Shown here: piece by piece, positions 33,460-42,407 of the stretch
How the letters are laid out: each line of letters opens with the position of its first letter
Numbering within the stretch: position 1 is the first letter of the stretch
The notes under the pieces: generated by a model
The model's input: only the letters and a program-made list of their open reading frames with translations
Databases searched by the model: none
Told to the model about the DNA's origin: nothing
Made by a program: the position numbers and the translations under genes
Source: a virus
Length of the DNA: 63,999 nucleotides
Reading direction: 5' to 3' (one strand)
Virus record (IMG/VR): IMGVR_UViG_3300022871_000016
Span: 1 to 63,999 of that record

Positions 33460-33936
33460 TTAATAACTATAGGTTGATTTAGTTCTTTTAGCTTTTTCTT
33501 TTCTCTCTTTCATCCATCGTCTAAATCTTTCTTTAGACCATTGCCTAGATTTTGCATCAAATCCTAAAAACGCTCTTATTATAGGGTATATTTCCTGATG
33601 AATATACCCTACTAAATCTCTTTTTGGTTTACCTCTAGGAATTATACCAACTTCAAATGCATTTTTACTTCTTTGATAAACATGAATTGCACGATACATA
33701 ATTCCTTTTCTATACAATGCTCTTGTAGGATAGTCACTTCCTTCTCTTCTTTTATCTTTAATTGTTTTTACTGATAAACCTTTAAATGCGTGTCCTTTAA
33801 TGCTAGTTTGTGTGCGTATATTCCTTCTTGAACTTTCAGCAATTTTTCTAGCAACTTGACCTAATGGAATAGATGCATCACTATAATCAGGATTAGAAAC
33901 ATCAATATCTATTCTGCATTTAAAACTACTAGGCAT
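33460..33936 (-). CDS. Probable tail completion/neck protein, 158 aa
   Basis: Basic, helical protein (VARKIAESSRRNIRTQTSIKG) with LYRKGIMYRAIHVYQRSK and IIPRGKPKRDLVGYIHQ, as in virion-morphogenesis/HK97 gp10-like proteins that join head and tail. It lies between tail tube and chaperone genes. Assignment is by composition and position only. Confidence 0.5.
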   Translation of the reverse strand: MPSSFKCRIDIDVSNPDYSDASIPLGQVARKIAESSRRNIRTQTSIKGHAFKGLSVKTIKDKRREGSDYPTRALYRKGIMYRAIHVYQRSKNAFEVGIIPRGKPKRDLVGYIHQEIYPIIRAFLGFDAKSRQWSKERFRRWMKERKEKAKRTKSTYSY

Positions 33937-33946
33937 TCATATCCTT

Positions 33947-34966
33947 TTAAGCACTCTCACTACTAGAACTTGACGAACTAGAACTGCTTGAACTATTTGA
34001 ACTACTTGAGCTAGATGAACTAGATGATGTTCCCATAGTAATTGTTATCTCATCATTACCCGCGTCTGAATTCTTACAAATTTCGCAAGTAGCACTTAAC
34101 GCCGCAATACCACTTCTATCAGCTTCTTTTAATCCTGTGTACCTTACTGCCGGCAATGAAAAAGTAATATTATTTCCATTGCTATCATTCATATTAATCA
34201 CTACAGCCATTGTAGAACGAGAAAGTATCTTTGAATAAAAATCATGGCTAGCAATAGAAACTAATTCAGGGTCAAATGACATTTGTGGATTTCTACCAAC
34301 TATTTTAGCATAATCAATACCAGATGAATCTTGAGGTCTAGGAGATATAACAACTTCATTCTGCATATCAATTTCTAAAGTATCCATTACTAAACTATCA
34401 CTGTCAATAGTAACAGTTGCACCCATAAAAATTAAAGGAACTTGTTCCGGGTATGTAGGAGTTAACAGTGCAGTATCGCTATGTTCGTAATATTTACCTT
34501 CCATTGCAAATTCACAAAAAACAGGTTCACCAACTTTAAACTGAAATTTAACATTACCGGCACAACCTGACATTGTTTTTCTTATTCCATCTAAGTATTT
34601 AGCTACTGTACAGGTAACAAAACTACTTGATACAGGAACATAAATATTAGATGTTCCAACTGAAAGGCTTTCTGACAATCCACAAGAACGAAGAAACGGC
34701 GTTAGTGGTAGTGTTGTTCCTTTTGATCCGGATATTGGCCCCATTAACTCAGCTTTAAAAGCAAGCGACATTTTCCTTGCACCAGGCTCAGAAGCAAACC
34801 TAGACATATGCTTCACAACAGGATTTCTTTTATACTGTTCAAAATCAGCATCTAACACTGGCTCATATGACAGTATTGTAGCTTGTGCTGCTGCTAATGT
34901 TTCTGCTGTTCCACTAATAGTTTCTACTTTTCCTGCTAATTGAGCAACTCTTGATATTTTAGCCAT
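33947..34966 (-). CDS. Major tail tube protein with poly-serine C-terminus
   Basis: The product is 339 aa. Large beta-rich domain typical of tail-tube proteins (LTPFLRSCGLSESL; GEPVFCEFAMEGKY; PEQVPLIFMGATVTID) preceded by the tail terminator gene and followed by neck/chaperone/tape-measure genes. Residues about 311-339 are serine broken by one Asn and ending ESA. Because this is the most abundant tail subunit, every ring of the tail would display serine tails. AAGGAGGG precedes the ATG. Confidence 0.82.
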   Translation of the reverse strand: MAKISRVAQLAGKVETISGTAETLAAAQATILSYEPVLDADFEQYKRNPVVKHMSRFASEPGARKMSLAFKAELMGPISGSKGTTLPLTPFLRSCGLSESLSVGTSNIYVPVSSSFVTCTVAKYLDGIRKTMSGCAGNVKFQFKVGEPVFCEFAMEGKYYEHSDTALLTPTYPEQVPLIFMGATVTIDSDSLVMDTLEIDMQNEVVISPRPQDSSGIDYAKIVGRNPQMSFDPELVSIASHDFYSKILSRSTMAVVINMNDSNGNNITFSLPAVRYTGLKEADRSGIAALSATCEICKNSDAGNDEITITMGTSSSSSSSSSSNSSSSSSSSSSSSESA

Positions 34967-34980
34967 TTTCTTTCCCTCCT

Positions 34981-35427
34981 TTAAATAATTCTATCATCAA
35001 TATTAATTGTTATATCGCATTTATGACATAAAACTGCACCTAACATTACCATTGAAAACTCTCCGGTAATAGGAATATGCACGATATTTGCTGTTCCGCC
35101 TAATGTTGGATCACTGATAAAACTAGCACAAATAGTTTCAATAAGGTCTTGAAATGTTTTTTCTGTGGCTAATTCATCATAAAAAGAATAGAAACCACTA
35201 ATTATAAAAGTATTATTTACATCTTCAACATCACCTGACCCCCCATGCCCAATCCTTTCAAAAGAAGTCCTTTCTATTTCCCAAGTGTTTACTTTAGAAT
35301 CCTTAACAAACAAGGTATTATATGTAGTAAGGTCGCTACAGAAACGTTTATAATCATAAACATTTTCTACACCTGATATTGCTTCAAGCTTAGTTTTTAT
35401 TTGTGTTCTAATTAATGCTAATGACAT
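34981..35427 (-). CDS. Tail terminator/completion protein, 148 aa
   Basis: MSLALIRTQIKTKLEAISGVENVYDY at the N-terminus and a TFQDLIETICASF helix match tail-terminator proteins of siphoviruses. It is encoded directly before the tail tube gene. Caps the tail and joins it to the neck. Confidence 0.65.
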   Translation of the reverse strand: MSLALIRTQIKTKLEAISGVENVYDYKRFCSDLTTYNTLFVKDSKVNTWEIERTSFERIGHGGSGDVEDVNNTFIISGFYSFYDELATEKTFQDLIETICASFISDPTLGGTANIVHIPITGEFSMVMLGAVLCHKCDITINIDDRII

Positions 35428-35437
35428 GCATAATAAA

Positions 35438-35483
35438 GCGGAAGGATAGATGTAAAAATCACCATATGTTCATCTATCTCCGC
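35438..35483 (-). terminator. Intercistronic hairpin in head-tail operon
   Basis: GCGGAAGGATAGATG and CATCTATCTCCGC pair with a two-base bulge around an 18-nt loop, in an 84-bp gap. No U-run on the coding strand. It may set relative expression of tail versus neck genes. Confidence 0.5.
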
Positions 35484-35511
35484 CTTCTCCTAAATCTCTT
35501 TGCTTGGGGAA

Positions 35512-36234
35512 TTATCGCCATCTAATAGGATGTGTTAACATATCTTCTTTCCATGAGTATTCCATGTCAAGATCTTTAACCGCAATCCCAGCAGAGGCCG
35601 CACCTGAATTCTTAGATTCTATACCTAGACCCATTAATGAATTATAAACTGACATCTTCTCTTTTGCTAAGGATGCATAAAGATCAGATTTCCGTTGATA
35701 ATCAATAACATCAGCTTCGATAGTAGAATCAGTAGTTTGTGCAAATTTAGCCGCGAGAGCCCAAAAACAAAGAGCGGCAGTTAGATTAGTAACTGCCTCT
35801 ATATAACTATCATTTATAGTACAAGTTTCCTCATTTAATATTTGAGGTAACGCATATTCATATTTTAATATTTTACCATTCGCAGGGATGAAACTTAAAA
35901 TGCGAATATAAGTAGTCATCACACTCTCAACGTTCTTTTTAAAGAACTTCCAATCTATCTGTTCAAGATAACTAGGATTTTGATAATCATCAGCTGGATA
36001 TTCAATCTGTCCAATAATATAAGAAGTACCTTCTACCCAATCGCTAGGAAGAGCAAAATCATAAGAAGAACCATCTCCTGTTGATTCTTTTATCTTAGTG
36101 TTTGGTTTATCTTTAGAAAAGATTACTACAGATTGCGTTAAAATACGATACTTATCATCAGGTTGCAGTTTTTCAGCATCATCCTGTAGTGCAGTTTCTA
36201 ATCGTGTTAAATAATCTTCTCTAGTATAAGACAC
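35512..36234 (-). CDS. Head-tail adaptor-like protein, 240 aa
   Basis: The layout resembles phage adaptor/connector proteins: helical N-terminus (YTREDYLTRLETALQDDAEK), beta core with PSDWVEG and YEYALPQ, then a long C-terminal helix region (ALAAKFAQTTDSTIEADVIDYQ). Position between capsid accessory genes and tail terminator supports a neck role. Confidence 0.6.
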   Translation of the reverse strand: MSYTREDYLTRLETALQDDAEKLQPDDKYRILTQSVVIFSKDKPNTKIKESTGDGSSYDFALPSDWVEGTSYIIGQIEYPADDYQNPSYLEQIDWKFFKKNVESVMTTYIRILSFIPANGKILKYEYALPQILNEETCTINDSYIEAVTNLTAALCFWALAAKFAQTTDSTIEADVIDYQRKSDLYASLAKEKMSVYNSLMGLGIESKNSGAASAGIAVKDLDMEYSWKEDMLTHPIRWR

Positions 36235-36243
36235 AATACCCCC

Positions 36244-36537
36244 TTAAGAAGAACTCGAACTCGACGAAGAAGAACTCGACGAAGAAGAACTCGACGAAGA
36301 AGAACTCGACGAAGAAGAACTCGAGCTATATGAACTCGAACTAGAACTAGAACTCGAACTAGAATAAGTATTTGTATTAGGAACTACTTTACCAGTTAGC
36401 TGATGTTTTCTTCGTTCATTCATAATAAAATTGCAGTCATTTTCAACAACGTTGAACAATCCACATGCAATATTCTCACAAACAATTCCTGCACCGGCAT
36501 TATTTTTAAAAGGGCATTTATAAGCGGGATATGCCAT
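36244..36537 (-). CDS. Small Cys-rich protein with poly-serine tail, 97 aa
   Basis: Residues 1-57 hold four spaced Cys (CPF, VCENIACG, NDCNF), likely a zinc or disulfide knot. Residues 58-97 are serine with a single Tyr. A probable virion component in the capsid accessory block. GGAG precedes the ATG. Confidence 0.7.
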   Translation of the reverse strand: MAYPAYKCPFKNNAGAGIVCENIACGLFNVVENDCNFIMNERRKHQLTGKVVPNTNTYSSSSSSSSSSSYSSSSSSSSSSSSSSSSSSSSSSSSSSS

Positions 36538-36556
36538 TATCTATCTCCTTTAGTAA

Positions 36557-36582
36557 CCCTTGGCGGAGTTTACCGCCAAGGG
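36557..36582 (-). terminator. Intercistronic hairpin, 10-bp perfect stem
   Basis: CCCTTGGCGG and CCGCCAAGGG pair perfectly around AGTTTA between two poly-serine genes. It lacks a U-run on the coding strand, so processing or attenuation is likelier than full termination. Confidence 0.6.
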
Positions 36583-36594
36583 TAGGTTTAACTT

Positions 36595-37149
36595 TTAACT
36601 AGATTCGCTTGAGCTCGAACTAGATGAGCTAGAACTACTTGAGTTTGATGAGCTTGAGCTTGAGCTTGAGCTACTTGAGCTACTTGAGCTTGAGCTACTC
36701 GAGCTTAATGAACTACTTGATGAACTTAATGAGCTACTTGAGCTACTTGATGAACTTGATGAGCTACTGGAAAAAGATGATGAACTGGATGATGAACTAG
36801 AAGTATTTCCAGCTACAGTTACATTTAATGCGTACCAATAACTGCCGTCACACCAAAACTCAGCAGATTCATACTTTCCTATATTAGCAGTATCATAACT
36901 AGCTCCCCCACCACCAAATCCGGCAGCAACATATACAATGCCTTGATCAGATGTATTAACATAAACACTAGCGCCTTTTAAACTATCACTAGCGGCAGGT
37001 AAAGTTAGTGTATTTCCTGAAGTTAATTTAACAAATAAAGATCCACTTCTTTCAACATCATTCTCTGTCAGAGAGTAATCTGCGGATTTACTTAGGGTTG
37101 TACCCCTACGGTTAGCGACACTATATTTATATCTGGTAGGTTTTGGCAT
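36595..37149 (-). CDS. Putative capsid decoration protein with poly-serine tail, 184 aa
   Basis: Residues 1-115 are a beta-rich domain with VAAGFGGGGASYDT and EFWCDGSYWYALN, homologous to the 113-aa product encoded just upstream. Residues about 117-184 are serine with isolated Phe, Leu, Asn and Glu. The DGSYWYAL pattern is frequent in phage capsid- or tail-surface proteins. Decoration is inferred from position after the capsid gene. Confidence 0.68.
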   Translation of the reverse strand: MPKPTRYKYSVANRRGTTLSKSADYSLTENDVERSGSLFVKLTSGNTLTLPAASDSLKGASVYVNTSDQGIVYVAAGFGGGGASYDTANIGKYESAEFWCDGSYWYALNVTVAGNTSSSSSSSSSFSSSSSSSSSSSSSSLSSSSSSLSSSSSSSSSSSSSSSSSSSSNSSSSSSSSSSSSESS

Positions 37150-37166
37150 AATTGTCCTCCTTTATT

Positions 37167-37508
37167 TTAGCTAGCACCAACCGCATTAGATAATGCGTAC
37201 CAATAACTGCCGTCACACCAAAACTCTATAGTATTATATGCTCCTACGGTTACAGTATCATAACTAGCACCACCACCACCAAAACCAGCAACAACAGCTA
37301 CTTTAGATGAACCGCTACTTCCAAAAACATATACACTTGTACCTTTTAAATTTCCACTAGCGGCAGGCAATGTTAACTTATGACCATCAACTTTAAAAAA
37401 CTGACCGGATCTTAAAATATCATTTTCTAATATTGTATAATCTGCTGTTTTAGAGAGAACAGTACCTCTTTCATTTGCTACTCCATATTTATATCTTGTG
37501 AATTTCAT
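37167..37508 (-). CDS. Putative capsid decoration protein, no serine tail, 113 aa
   Basis: Paralogue of the 184-aa product: same order of RYKYGVANERGT, LTLPAASGNLKG, VVAGFGGGGASYD and EFWCDGSYWYAL. It stops where the other's serine tail begins, a natural with/without-tail pair. First gene after the capsid gene. AAGGAGG precedes the ATG. Confidence 0.68.
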   Translation of the reverse strand: MKFTRYKYGVANERGTVLSKTADYTILENDILRSGQFFKVDGHKLTLPAASGNLKGTSVYVFGSSGSSKVAVVAGFGGGGASYDTVTVGAYNTIEFWCDGSYWYALSNAVGAS

Positions 37509-37555
37509 TTAAAAAATCCTCCTTAATATTAGGTATTTTCCAACCTAACAGCTGT

Positions 37556-37577
37556 GTCGGGAGATTTCTCCCCCGAC
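37556..37577 (-). terminator. Hairpin downstream of the capsid gene
   Basis: GTCGGG and CCCGAC pair around a short loop with additional GAG/CTC pairing, in the gap between the capsid gene and the decoration gene. A possible partial terminator or mRNA stabiliser. Confidence 0.5.
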
Positions 37578-37597
37578 CATCGCCATTAATTCGGTTA

Positions 37598-40180
37598 TTA
37601 AGTTACAATCGCCCCTGCAAACGCTCTGAAATCAACAACTGCTCCGCCGTATTCATGACGAACTTTGTAGCGGATCGTATCATAGGTAAATACGTTTCCG
37701 ACAGTAGGTTGATCTTGAACCAAAATTTCTGGTTCTTCTTTACCATTTAAAAACCCTATTTCTATTCCTTCTACGTCAGAAATCTTAGATGAAATATAGT
37801 AATTATTTTCATCACCACGTAAGAATGGGCTTTGTTCTACTTCAAACTGATTTCTCAGTGTATTAATTCCACCTTCAGCATTCTCTGGATGTTTTTCTGA
37901 TTTCTGTAATGCCAATGCAGTACCATTCAAAGCACGAGGTACCCATAGGATAGGTTTCTCTAATGCTAAGAACTGAGTAACTTTTCTTACATCAACTGCA
38001 ACTAAATGCTGAGCATCAGTTGTTCCAAACATTCCTCTTGCAATAGTCAATGCATCAGTAGATACTGAATCTACACGAACAATTTCTCCGTCTAGCCAGG
38101 CATAATCTCCGGCTTTGAAATACTGACCAGTTCCAGCAGTAACATCTAATGTTGTAGCAGCTGCTTCTAATTGTGTTGCCACGTCAGTTTTATATCCTAA
38201 CTCACACTGATACCACATATCATTAAGCAAGTCCTGAAGATTATCGTAACCTAATGCACCTGTGCGATAATTCTTATGAGATGCAATGTAAAGAACTGCA
38301 CTATCATAAATAGTAGCAGTATTGATTCCAGAAGCTCCATACCCTAACATTAAATCAAACGCAAATTGATTCAAAGTATATCCAGCTGCTTTCCCAACTC
38401 TTTTAGGAATTCCTGTCAATACTTTCAAATCATCATCAATGATTGATCTTCTTGTTACTGTGATTACTCCACCTTTAGTCATCACAGCGTATGTTGCCTC
38501 GGTATCGCCAGGGAACCCTAATTCAGGGTATGTAGGAGTTGCACTATCTATTGGTGTTCCGGCAACTGTTCTAGCTGCTTGCACTGTAGGAAGCACTCCA
38601 AAACCACCCCATTGAATTCTTTCCTGTAATTTAAAATCTTTGATAGGTGTTGACACTGCTATCTTTTTCCATAGTTCAGGTATTGCTCTATATTCAGGAA
38701 GCATTCTTCTTTGCATAGAATAACCTAAAGCGTAGGAAAATGTAGTGTTATCATCAACAACTGATTCGCTTAATCTAGACAATGCACGAGGTCCTAATCT
38801 TCCGGATACTTCTGCATCATCAGTAAAAGCAACATAAGCTTCTTTTAATGATCTAAAACCATCAATATCTTTGTACTTATCTTTATCTACGTCACTAGGT
38901 TTGTAACCTAACATTAAATCCATAGATGCTTGAACGCGGGTGATAGGATCTCTTTTCACAAAAGAGCCGTCAAAATCACCACCAAAATCAATAACTGCTT
39001 TGCTTTCAACTAATTTTGCCAATGTATCACGCTCTGCTTTAACAGATTCTTTTATCTCTGATTCTTTAAACACCTTGTTTTTAAAGGAATTACGAATTTT
39101 ATGTTTGATTACTTCTGGCAAGTTGCTTTCAGATAAAGCAACTTCTAATAGCTCTTTGCATTCTCTAATAGCTAGTTTGCTATTTATAGCATCTAATTTA
39201 GATTCTAAATCTTTATTTTTATTCTCTAAATCTTCTTGTTTCTTTGCTTCTTTTGCAGCAGCATCTTGTTCCACTTTTAGCAAAGCTTTCTTTTTCTTTA
39301 AATCTCCGGGGCTTAATGTTTTATCATCAGCATTAAGCAAATCATTATCTGACATTTTTTGTTCATTTGTTATAGCATTAAGTAAAGCTTCTGCTTCCTC
39401 ATATTTCTTGTCTTTCATTTTACCGACAATCTCTTCAAGGTTATCAGCCTTGTCTGAATTTTTCTCTTTAGCTTCTTTAGCTAATGATTCAAAAATACTT
39501 ACTACTTCTTCTTCTGTGATATTAGCGATATCTACGCTTTCTAATATCTTCGAATTAAACCTTTTCAACGATTCGATAATCTTCTTAAACATCTGTTCCA
39601 TACCTCCTTTTGTATTGAAACTTTCAATTATTTTTAGTAACCCGCCGCCCGCCGCAGGCTGAGTCACGAAATCGGTACTGAAAACCTTACTTATTCCATT
39701 GACAACTGTTATCGGTTGCCCATTCATCATACGCACGCTTGACGGCCCCTCAGCATTTATGGAAAGTCCAAGTAGGTTTTTTAATCCTTTTTTCCAAGCA
39801 TTTGTAAGCATTTGCTTCAAATCTTTAACTCTTGAGTTTTTTTCTAATAAGTGTAAAGATGCAGTTAAACCAGCGACTTCTCTACCTTCAACCTTAACTG
39901 TTTCAAACTTCACATTATCAAGGTAGCCGGCTGTTTGTAGAGGAAATCCTTCCGGACACATCTTTTCAACGGATAAAGGTATGTGGTCAAAATGCTTGTC
40001 TTTCCACTCATAAAAACAAACTTTTGATTTTTCAAATAAAGGAATAGATTTTTGGAGGGCTTCCTTTGTATAGTATTTGCCGTTTTTCGACAGTCCTTCT
40101 TCGATCACCATTACTTTCCACTTATCGCCAGAAGAACTACTTTCTAAGAATGAAGCAATATGTAAATGATTATATTTCAT
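37598..40180 (-). CDS. Prohead protease - scaffold - major capsid protein fusion
   Basis: The product is 860 aa. Residues about 1-190: protease-like domain with ASLHLLEKN (H110) and LGLSINAEG (S140), then STDFVTQPAAGG. Residues about 194-390: highly charged coiled-coil scaffold (KKKKALLKVEQDAAAKEAKK). Residues about 400-860: capsid-like domain ending in VRHEYGGAVVDFRAFAGAIV. An internal AAAGGAGGT lies before in-frame Met codons 194 and 197 (39601, 39592), so a protease-free scaffold-capsid form may also be translated. Families usually have these as separate genes. Confidence 0.8.
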   Translation of the reverse strand: MKYNHLHIASFLESSSSGDKWKVMVIEEGLSKNGKYYTKEALQKSIPLFEKSKVCFYEWKDKHFDHIPLSVEKMCPEGFPLQTAGYLDNVKFETVKVEGREVAGLTASLHLLEKNSRVKDLKQMLTNAWKKGLKNLLGLSINAEGPSSVRMMNGQPITVVNGISKVFSTDFVTQPAAGGGLLKIIESFNTKGGMEQMFKKIIESLKRFNSKILESVDIANITEEEVVSIFESLAKEAKEKNSDKADNLEEIVGKMKDKKYEEAEALLNAITNEQKMSDNDLLNADDKTLSPGDLKKKKALLKVEQDAAAKEAKKQEDLENKNKDLESKLDAINSKLAIRECKELLEVALSESNLPEVIKHKIRNSFKNKVFKESEIKESVKAERDTLAKLVESKAVIDFGGDFDGSFVKRDPITRVQASMDLMLGYKPSDVDKDKYKDIDGFRSLKEAYVAFTDDAEVSGRLGPRALSRLSESVVDDNTTFSYALGYSMQRRMLPEYRAIPELWKKIAVSTPIKDFKLQERIQWGGFGVLPTVQAARTVAGTPIDSATPTYPELGFPGDTEATYAVMTKGGVITVTRRSIIDDDLKVLTGIPKRVGKAAGYTLNQFAFDLMLGYGASGINTATIYDSAVLYIASHKNYRTGALGYDNLQDLLNDMWYQCELGYKTDVATQLEAAATTLDVTAGTGQYFKAGDYAWLDGEIVRVDSVSTDALTIARGMFGTTDAQHLVAVDVRKVTQFLALEKPILWVPRALNGTALALQKSEKHPENAEGGINTLRNQFEVEQSPFLRGDENNYYISSKISDVEGIEIGFLNGKEEPEILVQDQPTVGNVFTYDTIRYKVRHEYGGAVVDFRAFAGAIVT
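39590..39610 (-). promoter_or_regulatory. Internal ribosome-binding site in capsid fusion gene
   Basis: AAAGGAGGT at about 39602-39610 precedes in-frame ATG codons at 39601 and 39592. The second has a spacing of about 10 bases and is the better start. The site falls exactly at the protease/scaffold boundary, like nested scaffold starts inside protease genes of lambda-type phages. Confidence 0.6.
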
Positions 40181-40497
40181 TAAATTATCACACCTGATAA
40201 CTCTTTAGTTATCCTATTGATAATGTCAGCTCTTGTTTCTTTCTTATCCGGGCTACTAGCAGGTTCAAACGCAGTATATTCTATACTATGTTTTTTTAAC
40301 CATTCTTTAGCTTCAGTATGAGTGAATTGGTGTTTTCCAAATCGATAAGATTGAACCTTCATAGGAGAGTTAGAATCTCCTTTAGATTTTTGCATTACTA
40401 TGCTTATACCAGAAGCAATTGATTTACGAGCAAAAATACCAGAGTTCTGTGGTAATGGTTCTGCGACCCGACAGGTGTGTTCAGTTGGATAAGGCAT
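40180..40497 (-). CDS. Small protein upstream of capsid fusion, 105 aa
   Basis: It includes HTCRVAEPLPQNSGIFARKS and IVMQKSKGDS, a pattern seen in small proteins encoded before phage protease genes. The C-terminal half is helical. It overlaps the capsid gene by one base and has a strong promoter upstream (40540-40568). AGGAGGT precedes the ATG. Function unknown. Confidence 0.6.
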   Translation of the reverse strand: MPYPTEHTCRVAEPLPQNSGIFARKSIASGISIVMQKSKGDSNSPMKVQSYRFGKHQFTHTEAKEWLKKHSIEYTAFEPASSPDKKETRADIINRITKELSGVII

Positions 40498-40539
40498 TTT
40501 ACCTCCTGTGAATAAACTGTTAAAAACCTATACACTTAA

Positions 40540-40568
40540 AATATAGTCTTATTTTTTATAAATGTCAA
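40540..40568 (-). promoter_or_regulatory. Promoter of capsid operon
   Basis: On the minus strand TTGACA (40568-40563), a 17-bp spacer and TATATT (40545-40540). It lies in the 83-bp gap between the methylase fusion and the 105-aa gene. It matches the layout of the promoter before GroES (62888-62916). Confidence 0.7.
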
Positions 40569-40580
40569 GGAAAAAATGAT

Positions 40581-42407
40581 TTATTTTTTCAAAACCCAAA
40601 AGTCTGAGTTCTCATTTTCTCTCTTAGCTGTAAAAATACCTTTAATTTTTTTACCAGAAAACTCTATTATTTTCTCTAACTCTGTGCTTTCAAGAATAGA
40701 TATATTTCCTCTATCTATTACTTTAATCCAAGAAAGCATATCAGTAATATTAAAATCACTATGAGGTAACATAAATGATATTCCCTCTGAAAGTTTCCTA
40801 ACAGAGTATTCTGAAGGTTTTATATAAAAAGTTGATTCTTTGAATTCATCTTCGATCAAACTTTTATTTTCAGACAAATGAATATCTATTCCTAAATCAG
40901 TAGAAACAGTAAAATTATCTATCTTATCATTTTTGTTTCTCCACCATTGATTATAAAAAGTAAAGTTACCTATCTTCTTTTCTGCTTCTTTCATTTTTAT
41001 ATTAAACTTATATCCGCGATAATCAACATTGCTGTCTTTTAATTCTTTTAATGTTTTAAATGATTGTTCAGATTTATCAGGTTGCACAACAGTATATTTA
41101 TACTCTGTGTATTTATCAAACAACTCTAAAGCAAACGGAGAAAGCTTTTCTGGATGGAAATCAGTAATACCAGATTCTATGATGTCAGATACACAACCAC
41201 GAAATGAACTCTTTAACTGCTCGAATGTTTTATCAACATCATCACCTCTTCTTTTAGCCGCATATAACTTTAGTATATCTTTTAAATCATCAACTAAAGA
41301 TTCTTTGTTATCAACTTTTCCTATCATTGGTGTTCCGCACTTAGGACATTTACTTTCATTACAAGGAGTTCCTCTGTTATGTTTAATTTCTTCTTTACAC
41401 TTAGGGCAAACACAAACATCTGTTCCAGCATCACCTTGTCTAGGACCACCAACGCCTAATCCTAATCCACGTACTTCCGATAACCTTAGGTTATCAACAA
41501 AGTCAACTATTGATTCCTTTATATCATCATCTATTTCAGATTCTAAATAAGTTGAGTTCTCTTTTATTGGATAATTAGAAACCATTAATTCTGATTTCCT
41601 AGCCATATGACCTGCTGATGGTGCAGCAATATTATATTGAGAAAGTATCTTTCTATCATACTTTGATTCTTTCCAACCGTCACAAACTTCATACGTAACC
41701 ATCCACTTACCCGGAACAGTTTTTGTAAATGATTCAAATTCATTTTGTGTCGGACACCACTTCCAATCCATCTTAGCTGACGGATAAGGAGGATCCATAA
41801 AAGTAAAAGATTCTTTGTTCGCATATTTTTTAATAAAATCTCTGTAATCCATATTTTCTATTGTTACGTCTTGCAGACGTTCTTTTATCTTTAGCATTCG
41901 TGTAGTTACTTTCATAACATCACCTTCAGATCTATTATCAAAGGAACTCATCTGACCTGCATCTGAAGCTCCTTTGATATAAACATAACGATAGAACTGA
42001 TAAACAGGGTCGTTATGCTGACTACTTTCTTTCCACTCAGGAAGCAATTTATTAAATGTATCTTTAGATGTTTTCCAATCAAGCTTATTTAATGATTCAA
42101 CTTGTTGTTCTGTTATGTCTTTCATAAACTTAAAACAAGAAGCAATATCACTATCTCTATCGTTTATAAATTCTTCTTCACTTCTCTTTTTTCTGAACAA
42201 TATAGATCCACCACCAATAAATGATTCAACGTATCTTTTATGTTCTGGAAACAATCTTATTAGTTTCCCGGCAACAAAAAATTTACCACCGGGAGAACCA
42301 AACGCAGGCTTTACACCTTCCATAAAGTTATCGTTTTTAGAAACGATGTCTATTTTATCTAAAGAGAAATCTTCTAACAAAGCAATCAAAAACCCTTTAT
42401 TCTTCAT
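40581..42407 (-). CDS. Dam-type methylase fused to zinc ribbon and unknown domain
   Basis: The product is 608 aa. Residues about 30-290 are a D12-class adenine methylase: SPGGKFFVAGKLI, SFIGGGSIL (about 62-70), DPPYP (205-209). After GLGLGVGGPRQGDAG a zinc ribbon follows (CVCPKC...C...CPKCG, about 331-366), of a type I associate with phage head proteins. The C-terminal 240 residues are unrecognised. It sits between portal and capsid genes and overlaps the portal by 11 bases. It probably combines DNA adenine methylation with a structural or packaging role. Confidence 0.8.
   Translation of the reverse strand: MKNKGFLIALLEDFSLDKIDIVSKNDNFMEGVKPAFGSPGGKFFVAGKLIRLFPEHKRYVESFIGGGSILFRKKRSEEEFINDRDSDIASCFKFMKDITEQQVESLNKLDWKTSKDTFNKLLPEWKESSQHNDPVYQFYRYVYIKGASDAGQMSSFDNRSEGDVMKVTTRMLKIKERLQDVTIENMDYRDFIKKYANKESFTFMDPPYPSAKMDWKWCPTQNEFESFTKTVPGKWMVTYEVCDGWKESKYDRKILSQYNIAAPSAGHMARKSELMVSNYPIKENSTYLESEIDDDIKESIVDFVDNLRLSEVRGLGLGVGGPRQGDAGTDVCVCPKCKEEIKHNRGTPCNESKCPKCGTPMIGKVDNKESLVDDLKDILKLYAAKRRGDDVDKTFEQLKSSFRGCVSDIIESGITDFHPEKLSPFALELFDKYTEYKYTVVQPDKSEQSFKTLKELKDSNVDYRGYKFNIKMKEAEKKIGNFTFYNQWWRNKNDKIDNFTVSTDLGIDIHLSENKSLIEDEFKESTFYIKPSEYSVRKLSEGISFMLPHSDFNITDMLSWIKVIDRGNISILESTELEKIIEFSGKKIKGIFTAKRENENSDFWVLKK

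Noticed and set aside
38940-39662. 240-aa plus-strand frame inside the capsid fusion
   Set aside because: Antisense shadow of the coiled-coil scaffold part; Ser/Leu-rich nonsense composition and no ribosome-binding site.
41029-41550. 173-aa plus-strand frame opposite the methylase fusion
   Set aside because: Antisense of a well supported gene with recognisable motifs; no ribosome-binding site.
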